DNA of 64,000 nt from Roseimicrobium gellanilyticum (GTDB lineage Bacteria; Verrucomicrobiota; Verrucomicrobiia; Verrucomicrobiales; Verrucomicrobiaceae): assembly GCF_003315205.1 (NCBI RefSeq), contig NZ_QNRR01000012.1, positions 124,001 through 188,000 of the forward strand, given 5' to 3'. Shown one piece after another: positions 17,409 to 25,886 of this stretch. Under the pieces are notes generated by a model that was not told the origin of the DNA, did not search any database, and worked only from the letters and a program-made list of their open reading frames with translations. Position 1 is the first letter of the stretch. Every line of letters starts with the position of its first letter. The position numbers were made by a program, and so were the translations under genes.

Positions 17409-19169
17409 TCAACGGGTCACCATCGGCACATACTCCGGAATCTCACCCGTAAGATGCCGCGCCAGCAGACGAGATTGCAGTTCCAAAACCCGCCGGTAGC
17501 TCACACGATAGTCAAAAATTGGATGGGTGATGAGCGTGTTCATCCGCTGCTCATACGCTTGGAAGAAAATTTTCCTCCCCGCCGGCGTCAGATTCACCGC
17601 GTCCCCAGCGCGCACGAAATGGCGCGGCGTGATCATCCGGTTATTGAGCGCCGTCAGCACGGTGCTCTCCGCCACCAACGGGCGGAATTCCTCCATAAGA
17701 TCCAACGCCAGCGCAGGGCGGCCGAATCTCGGCTGATGATAGAAGCCCACATACGGATCAAACCCCACGGCATGCGCCGCAATCGTGCAGTCCTTCGCCA
17801 GCAGGCTGTATGCGAGTGAGAGCAGCGCATTCACCGGGTCCGTAGAGGGACGTCGGGAGCGCTTGGTGAAATCGAAGGCAAACTCCGGCTCCTTCTCCGG
17901 TTCCGGCTCGGCACTTCCCAGTCCTGGCAGCTCATCGTCATCACGCTCCACTTTGATCATCCCACCGAAGTGCTGGAAATACAGCGCCGCAGCAGCGCCC
18001 TCAATCCCAAGCAAAGCCTCAATACTACGCGCCGCGAGCGCATCCAGCGCCGCCTGTTTCAGCCTCAACAGCACCGCTGGCGCAGCCTCCACGTGCAGCC
18101 GCATCAACAGCGTGCGTTGATTGCGAATCTTCCCGTTCACGAACCGGCTCGCAAGCGCCAGGCACCGTCTTCCATCTTCCGCCGCTCGGAATTGCTCGAT
18201 GCGCGTGAGCACATTCTTCATCCCATGTCCCCGCGTCAGCCCGTAGAACCACCCCCCCATGGAGAAATAGGCAATCGGCACCTCCAGCTCGCACAGCATC
18301 TGCAACGCCTGCGTGGAGAGCTGAATATTGCCAAAGAGCGCCACATGCGTGACATCCCGCGCCCGCACCTCATCCAGCACGGCCTCGCCATCCTTCATTA
18401 CCAGCACCTCATTTTTGCGGCCCACACGTATACCTGGTGTATTCAGGTAAAGGGCACGCTCATCATCGCGCGCCGCGATAAGCCGGCGGATGAAAACCGT
18501 TTCGCCATTGTCCCGCCCGTTACTTTCAGCAAGATTCAAGGGCGCAGGCTCTGGACCACTCTGCACATCACGCGTTGCCAGCATGCGCGTCTCATCTGGA
18601 AGGCAAACAGGCGCCAGCGAGCAGCGCACGCATTTTGGTGACCCCACCAGGGGCGGCGGCAGGCTACCCAAAGCCGTGGCACGCGCCTGCTGGATGCGCT
18701 CTTGGATCCATTCCTCGATTTCTGGCGTCATTGGCAGACGCACCCTCTGCCGCGTGGCCCGGTAATAGATCACGCCTTCATCACAAGTGTAACCATTGTC
18801 CCTGAGGATGAGAATCTGCAGACCCAGCTGCATCTTGTCTGTATCCCACAGCTCATTGGCATCCGCACCCGGGCGCGGCGCCCCAGCCTTGTAGTCCACC
18901 GGCGTGACGGAGAGCGGTGCGACAGCCTCATCCCCATGGCTCGTGCTCACACCCATCGTCACCTCAATGAGGTCCATCTTCGCCACCACCCCCAATCGCT
19001 CTGAGCTCAGCATCGCCGAGCGTGAATGGATCGTCTCCGTCGTTGTTTCCGCCCCCACTCCCCCCATCTGCTGTCTGTCCATCATCCGCAAGGGGTGTAT
19101 CACCCACCTCCAGCGCACCGGGACGCTCACCGTCACTACCCACCTCCTCCTGCAACGCAAGTTCCGCAA
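17409..19169 (-). CDS. cas1: Cas4-Cas1 fusion, C-terminal part: end of Cas4 plus Cas1
   Basis: Real coding sequence in this frame begins near TIHSRSAMLSSERLGVVAKM. Before that the frame is Arg/Trp-rich shadow. It holds the second half of Cas4 (VTPVDYKAG, the RecB-type Asp and Lys; CVRCSLAPVCLPDE, three iron-sulfur Cys) and then all of Cas1. Cas1 active residues are visible in LGIEGAAAALYF (Glu), AAHAVGFDPYVGFYH (His) and ALALDLMEEFRP (acidic). Cas1 integrates spacers and Cas4 trims and selects prespacers. Type I-G systems typically carry this fusion. The N-terminal half of Cas4 is in another frame (18964-19596). Removing one G from the six-G tract at 19060-19065 joins the two into a 728-residue protein. 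Confidence 0.9.
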   Translation of the reverse strand: MRNLRCRRRWVVTVSVPVRWRWVIHPLRMMDRQQMGGVGAETTTETIHSRSAMLSSERLGVVAKMDLIEVTMGVSTSHGDEAVAPLSVTPVDYKAGAPRPGADANELWDTDKMQLGLQILILRDNGYTCDEGVIYYRATRQRVRLPMTPEIEEWIQERIQQARATALGSLPPPLVGSPKCVRCSLAPVCLPDETRMLATRDVQSGPEPAPLNLAESNGRDNGETVFIRRLIAARDDERALYLNTPGIRVGRKNEVLVMKDGEAVLDEVRARDVTHVALFGNIQLSTQALQMLCELEVPIAYFSMGGWFYGLTRGHGMKNVLTRIEQFRAAEDGRRCLALASRFVNGKIRNQRTLLMRLHVEAAPAVLLRLKQAALDALAARSIEALLGIEGAAAALYFQHFGGMIKVERDDDELPGLGSAEPEPEKEPEFAFDFTKRSRRPSTDPVNALLSLAYSLLAKDCTIAAHAVGFDPYVGFYHQPRFGRPALALDLMEEFRPLVAESTVLTALNNRMITPRHFVRAGDAVNLTPAGRKIFFQAYEQRMNTLITHPIFDYRVSYRRVLELQSRLLARHLTGEIPEYVPMVTR

Positions 19170-19596
19170 CCTCTTCCCCCTCCCCCTTCTTCTTGCGCTT
19201 CCCCTTCTTCACTTTGGGCAGTTCCCCCCTGCCCCGGTCTACCTTCTCATGAATCGCGCTTCCCCGTTCCGTGTCCGCATTCTCTACGAATACACCTTCA
19301 ACAAACTCGTAGTAAAACAGCCGCGGACAATACACGAACTCATTGAGCATGCGCGCCGGCATCGGCTCATCCAGGCGCGTCGCAGGGAAAGGCAACCGTT
19401 CACGACGCTCCGCCTCAGGAATCGTGTCACCACTCGCCTGGCGTCCTCCAGGGCCAGACTCCCCATCCGGGAAAAGCGGCAGCTCAGGATGATCCGCCGG
19501 CACCGGGAGCGGCTCATAGAGATAGTCCAACTCCCACCCCGGCGGTCGCCACGGGTAGAGAGCTCGCGCCGTGCGGATGTCGGGTAGCACATTCAT
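18964..19596 (-). CDS. cas4: Cas4-Cas1 fusion, N-terminal Cas4 part (frameshifted)
   Basis: This frame gives the expected N-terminus of the fusion: an extension, then ARMLNEFVYCPRLFYYEFV, with the first iron-sulfur Cys of Cas4, and ERGSAIHEKVDRGRGELP. A Lys/Glu- and Gly/Asp-rich insert (KKGKRKKKGEGEE, later GGSGGGNNDGDD) follows. After the G6 tract at 19060-19065 the natural continuation is in the neighbouring frame. Here the reading ends as GEDGPH and a stop. As written, this would make a 210-residue Cas4 fragment lacking the nuclease centre. I regard it as the 5' part of one gene, broken by mutation or by a sequencing indel. The start at 19596 has no strong ribosome site. Confidence 0.8.
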   Translation of the reverse strand: MNVLPDIRTARALYPWRPPGWELDYLYEPLPVPADHPELPLFPDGESGPGGRQASGDTIPEAERRERLPFPATRLDEPMPARMLNEFVYCPRLFYYEFVEGVFVENADTERGSAIHEKVDRGRGELPKVKKGKRKKKGEGEEVAELALQEEVGSDGERPGALEVGDTPLADDGQTADGGSGGGNNDGDDPFTLGDAELRAIGGGGEDGPH

Positions 19597-19727
19597 CTCT
19601 TCATCAACGTGAAGAATAACTTTGCCAGATACTCCGTTAGTCGTAAAGAGAAACCATCTTCACAAAGACGACCGCCCGCGCTAACCCCGGCGTCTCTTCA
19701 AGGTAGGAATAGGTGTCAGGAAGGCAG

Positions 19728-19747
19728 AAGGCTTCGCCAGAAGCCTT
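19728..19747 (-). terminator. hairpin after the pRiA4b-like gene
   Basis: A perfect 8-bp stem (AAGGCTTC / GAAGCCTT) with a 4-nt GCCA loop, 25 bases past the stop of the pRiA4b ORF3-like gene. On the minus strand it is followed by a pyrimidine-rich run but no true T tract. It may be a weak terminator, or an RNA processing site separating interference from adaptation genes. Confidence 0.4.
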
Positions 19748-19772
19748 GCTCAGTATCCGGAGTATCCACGCA

Positions 19773-20186
19773 TCATTCGTCATAGTCCGGATACTGCACC
19801 GGCGGCCTCCCACTCTTGGCCACCACCTTTCTGAAACGCCTCTTCCCCTTCGACTCCTTCACCGCTGTGCAGGTGATCAGAAAGAACCAATCGTCCCCGA
19901 AGTCGAAGTGGAAGACCATCTTCTTCCTGGAACGGAACACCGCCGACACCAGCGTCTCATGCACCCCCGCTTCCCCCTCCCCCTCTCCTATATCGGCGAA
20001 GAGAGTATAGCGCTCCTTGCTCGCATAGGGATTTTTCAGGTTGTTACAAAACTCAAACGCATGGTCGAGGTCAAACTTCACCGTCTTGATGATGAACTCC
20101 GCGAATTCATACAACGACCAATCCCCTCCCAGGACCAGTTCCGCTTTGAAGGTGTCGTATTGAAGGGTGAAGTGATGTTCGGTCAT
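19773..20186 (-). CDS. plasmid pRiA4b ORF-3-like family protein
   Basis: About 137 residues from ATG 20186 (MTEHHFTLQYD). The pattern HHFTLQYDTFKAELVLGGDWSLYEFAEFI, then FDLDHAFEF, and VFHFDFGDDWFFLITC is that of the pRiA4b ORF3 / IS1096 passenger family, small proteins of unknown function whose hallmark is the F-D-F/Y-G-D-x-W motif. It sits inside the cas operon, 33 bases after the large-subunit gene and 176 before cas4/cas1, on the same strand. This family is not a standard type I-G component. It may be a hitchhiker from a mobile element or an accessory factor. Confidence 0.7.
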   Translation of the reverse strand: MTEHHFTLQYDTFKAELVLGGDWSLYEFAEFIIKTVKFDLDHAFEFCNNLKNPYASKERYTLFADIGEGEGEAGVHETLVSAVFRSRKKMVFHFDFGDDWFFLITCTAVKESKGKRRFRKVVAKSGRPPVQYPDYDE

Positions 20187-20219
20187 GCAGAAGAGCCTCT
20201 GTACCGCCAACGACCTTTC

Positions 20220-21146
20220 CTAAATTGGCTTTGCTGGTGTAAAATTCCGATACTTGCCCAAAGTGATTCGTTGGCTGCGGAAGGCTGCGCAAATTCCGCG
20301 AGCGGAGAGTTCGGATGTAGAAGGCTCGGATTTTTGCAATTCGCTCAGGACCAGAGTTGACCTGACTGCATCCATTGACAGCCATCCAGTCCAGATGGGC
20401 CAAGTAACGAACGTATTGTTGCTCTTGTTCCCCTTGAATCCTACAGTCGCCAGACCTCCTCCAGCGGTAGGCACTGTTGGAAAGAGAGGAAGTGCAGCAA
20501 TTGCGAGTCTGTTTGCACCCCGGACTGTGCGAACAGGATCTTTAGAGGGTTCGTCCCATCGAAGGGCATAACGGCGGTCATCGGCATCGTCCCATCGCAT
20601 AATCGGGCTCGGATCACGATAGCGCCACGGGCCGTACAACGCCTCACGAAGGTGGTCAATGTTGGTTTCCTTTGCAAGTTCATTCATGAAGCTAAGGAAA
20701 TGCTGATGTCCAGCCCCACTCATGGTGCGGAAAGCGGTGTCTTCGATCATGCCCTCTTCATTGACAGCGCCATCGCTTCCGAACGCAGCTGCCATCTCAC
20801 TTCCAAATGAATCCTTCTGCTCCAAGAAGGATTCTGCCATCTCCCTTGAGAGGTTTCGAAAGATTGCTTGTGACACCTTCAAATCCTTCTCGAACGTGAT
20901 GACGCGATGTCCTTCAGCTGCGGAGAGATGCTCGTGAAGGCATGTGAGCAGCGCATCCGCATCCTGGATTCCAGGGGTTTGAAACACGGGACAATAGGAG
21001 CTACCTTGCGGAACCCATCGCATCCGGCTTGCCGCATACTCCGGTCTTCTGCCAAGAGTGAAAAAGGCTCCAAGTGACGCCATGAATCCCAGCAGACTCG
21101 ATGCTTGCAAGGCGAGGAGGGTATGTTCAGTGATGCGAGTGCTCAT
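20220..21146 (-). CDS. type I-G/I-U large-subunit-like protein
   Basis: 308 residues. The ATG overlaps the cas3 stop as ATGA, so the two are translationally coupled. The C-terminal half carries motifs I associate with type I-U/I-G loci: GPWRYRDPSPIMRWDDADDR, then YALRWDEPSKDPVRT, GANRLAIAALPLFPT, and a terminal KYRNFTPAKPI. The position, next to cas3 and before the adaptation genes, is that of the Csx17/Cas8-type subunit, which in a Cascade complex recognises the PAM and holds the target. It is much shorter than classical Csx17 (about 600-700 residues), so this is a short variant. No separate small subunit gene is seen. The role is from context; the family is recalled by pattern only. Confidence 0.7.
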   Translation of the reverse strand: MSTRITEHTLLALQASSLLGFMASLGAFFTLGRRPEYAASRMRWVPQGSSYCPVFQTPGIQDADALLTCLHEHLSAAEGHRVITFEKDLKVSQAIFRNLSREMAESFLEQKDSFGSEMAAAFGSDGAVNEEGMIEDTAFRTMSGAGHQHFLSFMNELAKETNIDHLREALYGPWRYRDPSPIMRWDDADDRRYALRWDEPSKDPVRTVRGANRLAIAALPLFPTVPTAGGGLATVGFKGNKSNNTFVTWPIWTGWLSMDAVRSTLVLSELQKSEPSTSELSARGICAAFRSQRITLGKYRNFTPAKPI

Positions 21147-24100
21147 GGCTCAGAGGCTAATTCTGGTGAGGCACTGGCGGTTTGGTCGGCAAGGCGAAGG
21201 ACCGCTTCGAGGAAAGCAAGGCCCCACCATCCGTAGTGACGGGTAAGTGCCCAGAAGCGTTCAGCGACGCCTGAGTCCAGCGCATGAGCAGGATCGGCGA
21301 GGCGTTCTTCAGTACCAAGGGTTAGACCGAAATCCTCAAGTTGAATCGCCGGTGGGTCTTCATCGGATACCACCGGGGCTAGGGGGCGGGCAAATCCATG
21401 ATGACTTGCAATGAGATGAAGTACCAGCGCAGCATGCAGGCTGCTCGGCGGCAGCACGTCTTTTGCCGCTGGTCGAGACACGAGCTGAACGGAGAGCATT
21501 TCGTGACGGAATCCCTTGGGAAGGCCAGCACGCTGGCGGGCCTGTTCCCTGCCCCAGGCCGAGTTGGGTATGGAGTCGGACTTCGCCAACAACGCAGGCA
21601 AAGCATACGCAGCGCTCACGGAACTTTGGATCAGCATTGCTTGAAAGCGTGGGTCTGCCTTGCCTAAATCGTGCAGTCTAGCCGCGTAGGTAATGGGCTC
21701 TTTTTGATCAACCAAGCCCAAGGCATCTGCATATTCCAGAGTCAACCCGGTCACCTGATTGGTGTGAGAAACAAGAGACTGCCTCTTTGACCCTTGAAGC
21801 AAGGGATCCCCATGGGCGTCGTCCGCAGGAAGAGCTTCAGCATCTGACTCGGATGGATTATAACCGAAAGCCCAAAGAACAATCCCAGAACCATCCGGGT
21901 AGGGTTCGGCCTTTAGTTTTCGGACGCTAGTGAGGAAATCGAGTCTCTTGGAAAGGGAGACGTTTTCACGAGTCGCCGCCGCGATCGCTTGGAGGCTCTC
22001 TCTGGCCTCCTGTGATTGCCATTCGAAGTCAGACTCTCTGACCCATTGCTTCAATTTTGCGGCGGGACTCTCACCTTCTCCCTGAGGCCACCAGGCGCTC
22101 GGATGCAGTCGAATCACTGCACGTCTGCGAATGCTCGCCTGGCCCTCTTCGGCCTGATCTATTGTGGCGGCGGTGGCCCAGGGGACGTGACCGATCTCAT
22201 GCCAGCCTTCATCAGTGGCTCGCAGCACAATGGTTTGTCCTGGTCGCAGATCAGAGGGTGATTCAAGGGGCTTGCTATCTTCACCCCGCCAAAGAAGGGC
22301 TTGCACCGCCTCTTCTGGGGCAACCTTACGGCCACCTCTAGCGTCTGCCTCATCCTTAGTCATTGACGGCGCGTCGCCGCTGGCATCGTTGAAGCTGCTC
22401 TTCCTTTCCAGCCACTGGCGCATCAGGTGCAGTGGCACAGGCAGGCATTCGATGATGGTAGGAACGCAGAGAGCAAGGGTTTCTGCCCACAGGTCCACGC
22501 GCTCAGGCAGGTCAGCACGCCAACAAACCTGCACCTCCGCCATGTCACGCTTGGGACCGTGCAGGAAAAGTGACACATCTGGCTCGACTGCGGGTGCGGG
22601 GTTCGTCTGTGCCCAACAGTCGAGATGGGCGGGCAACAGCACAGGAGCATTCTCACGAGGCGTGAGGAGAAGGGAGAAGGCGTTCTCATCCTCCTCGCGA
22701 GCCATCGTGACAGCCTCCGTCATGACATCGAGGCCAAAGTTAATGACGCCGTCATTGGCGCGATGCTCCAGCCACCGCCAGGTACGAGGAATGGCATTGC
22801 CGTAGATCGGATCTATAAGTGCGTTTTTGTCGAGTTTGCTTTCCTCGATACACTGGTCCTCGGGTACAACTACAACTCCTTCGGCGAGGATGTCTCTACC
22901 AGCACGGTTCAGCCGACCGAAGCGCTGTCTCAAGGCGTCGAGACTCGCGCACTCAGTCACGAGTGCATCGAAATCGAGATCCGCACCGACTTCGAGGCAC
23001 TGAGTGGAGACCACTATTTGCAATGGAGAAGTGGCACTGGATTGGACTCCGGTTTTGAGCAGCGACTGCAATGCCTGAGTGACTTGATCCCGGTCAAGAG
23101 GTCGCATCCTGCCGATCACGAGAGTAACTTGGGCGGAACTGTGCTTTTTGGTAAGCACTCTCTCGAGTTCTCGTGCCGTGGCGACTCGATTGACCATGAT
23201 CGCGATGGACCTTAGCGTTGGGTGCCTGGTAATGATGGCCGACGTTTCAGCCTCAAGAACTTTTACCAGTTCGTCGCCGGCATTCTTGCCCTTTGCTTTC
23301 GCCGCCCGAACGAGCCGCACAGGCTTGGCGGCATGAAGTCGCTTTTTGAGGAGAGGGTGCTCACGGTCTTTCCGGCCAAGCTCCAGCAAGGTAATCTTGT
23401 CACCTTTCGGCGGGGTGGCAGTCATCCCTACAGCAGAGAATGCCAGCCGCACTGTCTGGGCATCCCCGGACTGGTGGATACGGTAGCGCCTCACCCATCC
23501 AAGAGTTTGAAGAAAAGGCTGGCTGACATGTGCTTCATCGACCAGCAAAAGACTGTCCTGCGAAACCAGAGCGGCGTGGATTGGCCTCGCCTCATCACTC
23601 ACGCCGTAACCCCGGAACAAGAGTCGCGAACCTGCCTGGTCAACGGTACTGCACAAGATCATGGGCTGGAGAATGGACTGTGCCCAGGCTCGATCCCGAT
23701 AGATACCGCCTCGCAGTTCGCCACAGGTGAGAGCCTTTTCTCCACCGAGGCTCATCAAGGCATCTGCTATCCGCCGCAAGGTGGCGGATGCCTTCGCCAG
23801 TTCCTCTGGTGACTTGCGTTTGTCCGGCTCCTCTCCTGCCTCGCGCCGAGCCAGATATGTTTCAGGATCTGCGAGAGCGGGCTCCAAATGTCTTTTTGCC
23901 CGGTCAAAGGCTTCATCCACGATGATACGACGATTTACGATGAAGAATATGCGGCGCCCTACGGTACGTTCCGAAACAGGCCGGGAGGCCTGGACAGCAA
24001 GCGCGAATACTGCCGCATCCAAGCAGGCTGTCTTTCCGCTGCCTGTGGGGACGGTAACATAGTATTCGGGAGGCAGGCCCGCGCAAAGCTGGCCCGCAAA

Positions 24101-24190
24101 CTCTTCCTGCCATGGAAATGGCTCGTAACCCCATAGGGCTCGGAAGAACTCACCAAACGATTCAGGCGAAATGGATGGCAGGGAACTCAT
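21143..24190 (-). CDS. cas3: CRISPR-associated helicase-nuclease Cas3 (C-terminal HD)
   Basis: About 1015 residues. ATG at 24190 overlaps the csb2 stop (ATGA). The N-terminal superfamily 2 helicase has Walker A TVPTGSGKTA, DEAH in LLLVDEAHVS, motif III FSAVGMTATP, and motifs V-VI in VSTQCLEVGADLDFDALVTE and RQRFGRLNRAG. The HD nuclease is at the C-terminus, not the N-terminus: SHTNQVTGL, AARLHDLGKADPRFQ, GFRHEMLSV and IASHHGFARP supply the metal-binding His and Asp residues. This helicase-then-HD order is typical of type I-G/I-U. Cascade recruits Cas3 to unwind and degrade target DNA. All motifs appear intact. Confidence 0.95.
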   Translation of the reverse strand: MSSLPSISPESFGEFFRALWGYEPFPWQEEFAGQLCAGLPPEYYVTVPTGSGKTACLDAAVFALAVQASRPVSERTVGRRIFFIVNRRIIVDEAFDRAKRHLEPALADPETYLARREAGEEPDKRKSPEELAKASATLRRIADALMSLGGEKALTCGELRGGIYRDRAWAQSILQPMILCSTVDQAGSRLLFRGYGVSDEARPIHAALVSQDSLLLVDEAHVSQPFLQTLGWVRRYRIHQSGDAQTVRLAFSAVGMTATPPKGDKITLLELGRKDREHPLLKKRLHAAKPVRLVRAAKAKGKNAGDELVKVLEAETSAIITRHPTLRSIAIMVNRVATARELERVLTKKHSSAQVTLVIGRMRPLDRDQVTQALQSLLKTGVQSSATSPLQIVVSTQCLEVGADLDFDALVTECASLDALRQRFGRLNRAGRDILAEGVVVVPEDQCIEESKLDKNALIDPIYGNAIPRTWRWLEHRANDGVINFGLDVMTEAVTMAREEDENAFSLLLTPRENAPVLLPAHLDCWAQTNPAPAVEPDVSLFLHGPKRDMAEVQVCWRADLPERVDLWAETLALCVPTIIECLPVPLHLMRQWLERKSSFNDASGDAPSMTKDEADARGGRKVAPEEAVQALLWRGEDSKPLESPSDLRPGQTIVLRATDEGWHEIGHVPWATAATIDQAEEGQASIRRRAVIRLHPSAWWPQGEGESPAAKLKQWVRESDFEWQSQEARESLQAIAAATRENVSLSKRLDFLTSVRKLKAEPYPDGSGIVLWAFGYNPSESDAEALPADDAHGDPLLQGSKRQSLVSHTNQVTGLTLEYADALGLVDQKEPITYAARLHDLGKADPRFQAMLIQSSVSAAYALPALLAKSDSIPNSAWGREQARQRAGLPKGFRHEMLSVQLVSRPAAKDVLPPSSLHAALVLHLIASHHGFARPLAPVVSDEDPPAIQLEDFGLTLGTEERLADPAHALDSGVAERFWALTRHYGWWGLAFLEAVLRLADQTASASPELASEP

Positions 24191-25875
24191 GACGGTGGCA
24201 GACCAAGAGGCTTGCAAACGCCGTAACCGCGGTATCGACCTGCACCGATGAGGACGGGCCCCTCCACCTCACTATCAAAGTGCAGGAGCACGTGCACCTG
24301 TTGCCGCGAATTCCCTGTCTTGCTGCTCAGCCACGGCATTCCGTTGGGACCGGGCCGTGCTCGAGGAGCACCGCGATGCCATGATGTCCTGTCGAGGTCA
24401 ATAGATGCCGGACAAGGCAGACCGATATTGGCGCAACTGGTTCTGATTATTTCGGTAACCTCCCGCCGCCAAGCTTCACGCTCTTTAGGATCCGCAGGGT
24501 CGAACTTCGGATGGCGATCAAGAACCACCGGTGTGACGCTGGCCCAGATCGTTGACGCTTCAGTCCAAGTTTCGGAACAAAGGCTCAAGGGCCGGGAGCG
24601 TGGAGCGCGATCTTCACGTTGAAGTTTCCAAGTACCATGGCGGCCAAGTTTCAAAATGACATCCTTGTCCGCGCCATCTGCATCAAATAGTACACGTTTA
24701 AGTTGCCCAGCACGCTCCTTCGAACTCACGGCTTTTGGGAAAGCGAGTGCCATGCCGAGAACGTGCCCGTCTGCATATTCTCCGCCCACAAAAGCCAGCG
24801 GTAGAACAGCGAGATGTGGCGCGGCAGCAGGCTCGCCGTGCTCACGATGACCGGTGAACCAGGGTGGCGCGGTTTCACTTCCGGTGAGCAACGTGCCGCG
24901 CAAGGCTTCAACAAGCATGTTGGTGGACTCCAGGCCCAGCACCCGTCCGTCGAGCTTTGTTAGCACGAGGAGTTCAGGATCGAAGACAGATGAGGCACAA
25001 GGGAGGGCATCGTCTACTGGCGGTGTATAGGTCTGACTGGTGCCAACAGAGGGCAGACGGCGCACGGGCGCAGACAGTGTGGCTGCCCAGTCCTCGTTAA
25101 AGCGTTCTTTGAATGCTGCCTTGGCCGTTTTTTTGGCCGCTGCACCTGTCGCTGTCTGAATTTTTTGGGAGAGTTCAAAGAACGCGTCAATGTCACTAGC
25201 ATTGAATCGCTGGTCCAGATCTGCCAGAAAGCCTGGGGCGATGCTGCGCAGCTTCATTCCTCCTCGAGAACCTTTGGACGGCTCAGAGGGGAACAGTGCC
25301 ATCTGTGGCAGGGGAGATTGCTCCGCCACCCAAACTGAAGTCAGTGAAGAGGAATGGCCGATCCTGACGACCTTGGCGGCCAGTCTCTTGAAGGCTGGCT
25401 GCAACACTGGAGGCAGTTCGGCATTATTCCACACGAGATGAACACAGTTACGTTGGTTCTCGAGGCCGAGCCCCACCGCCGGGAAAGTGCGCTCCTGCCT
25501 GCTACGAAAGGCTGGCATCACACCCAAAGCATAGCGCATCTCAGAAGCCTTTACACTGGCGGGTCTTGAGGACAGTCCGGTGTCGTTCACCGGTACATAT
25601 ACTTTTACCACAGTGCGTCGATGCTCCTTGGGAACTTCGGAGTACGCCAATGCTGGGGCACTCTGCTCTTCCAGCCATTCAAGGCAGAGACGTTCCTCTG
25701 ACCACTCGGCAAAAGCCTCTCTGCCATCGTCGATGACAGGGTGCGTTTCATAGTGGGCCGCTACGAGTGCCATGAAGACACGCGCAGGGTGCGGCGGCCA
25801 TTCTGCCGTATCACGGGTATCTGCGGAGGTCATCACAGCCGTGCCAGTGAGGAACTCGATGCCTAGAGCGAACAT
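24187..25875 (-). CDS. csb2: Csb2 (GSU0054 family), Cas5-Cas6-like subunit
   Basis: 562 residues. The N-terminus (MFALGIEFLTGTAVMTS, then AEWPPHPARVFMALVAAH) is the GSU0054 signature, a RAMP fold corresponding to Cas5. The C-terminal RAMP ends VEGPVLIGAGRYRGYGVCKP, the glycine-rich loop of the Cas6-like half. In type I-G this protein probably both cuts the crRNA precursor and caps the crRNA handle; no separate cas6 is present in the window, which fits. A catalytic His is likely but I cannot assign it. The start is 11 bases after csb1; the stop overlaps the cas3 start. Confidence 0.92.
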   Translation of the reverse strand: MFALGIEFLTGTAVMTSADTRDTAEWPPHPARVFMALVAAHYETHPVIDDGREAFAEWSEERLCLEWLEEQSAPALAYSEVPKEHRRTVVKVYVPVNDTGLSSRPASVKASEMRYALGVMPAFRSRQERTFPAVGLGLENQRNCVHLVWNNAELPPVLQPAFKRLAAKVVRIGHSSSLTSVWVAEQSPLPQMALFPSEPSKGSRGGMKLRSIAPGFLADLDQRFNASDIDAFFELSQKIQTATGAAAKKTAKAAFKERFNEDWAATLSAPVRRLPSVGTSQTYTPPVDDALPCASSVFDPELLVLTKLDGRVLGLESTNMLVEALRGTLLTGSETAPPWFTGHREHGEPAAAPHLAVLPLAFVGGEYADGHVLGMALAFPKAVSSKERAGQLKRVLFDADGADKDVILKLGRHGTWKLQREDRAPRSRPLSLCSETWTEASTIWASVTPVVLDRHPKFDPADPKEREAWRREVTEIIRTSCANIGLPCPASIDLDRTSWHRGAPRARPGPNGMPWLSSKTGNSRQQVHVLLHFDSEVEGPVLIGAGRYRGYGVCKPLGLPPS

Positions 25876-25886
25876 GGGAAAAAGTA

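Noticed and set aside
18964-19169. Programmed frameshifting in cas4/cas1.
   Set aside because: There is a G6 tract but no classical slippery heptamer with a downstream pseudoknot that I can see, and other genes show similar G-tract shifts. Mutation or sequencing error is simpler.
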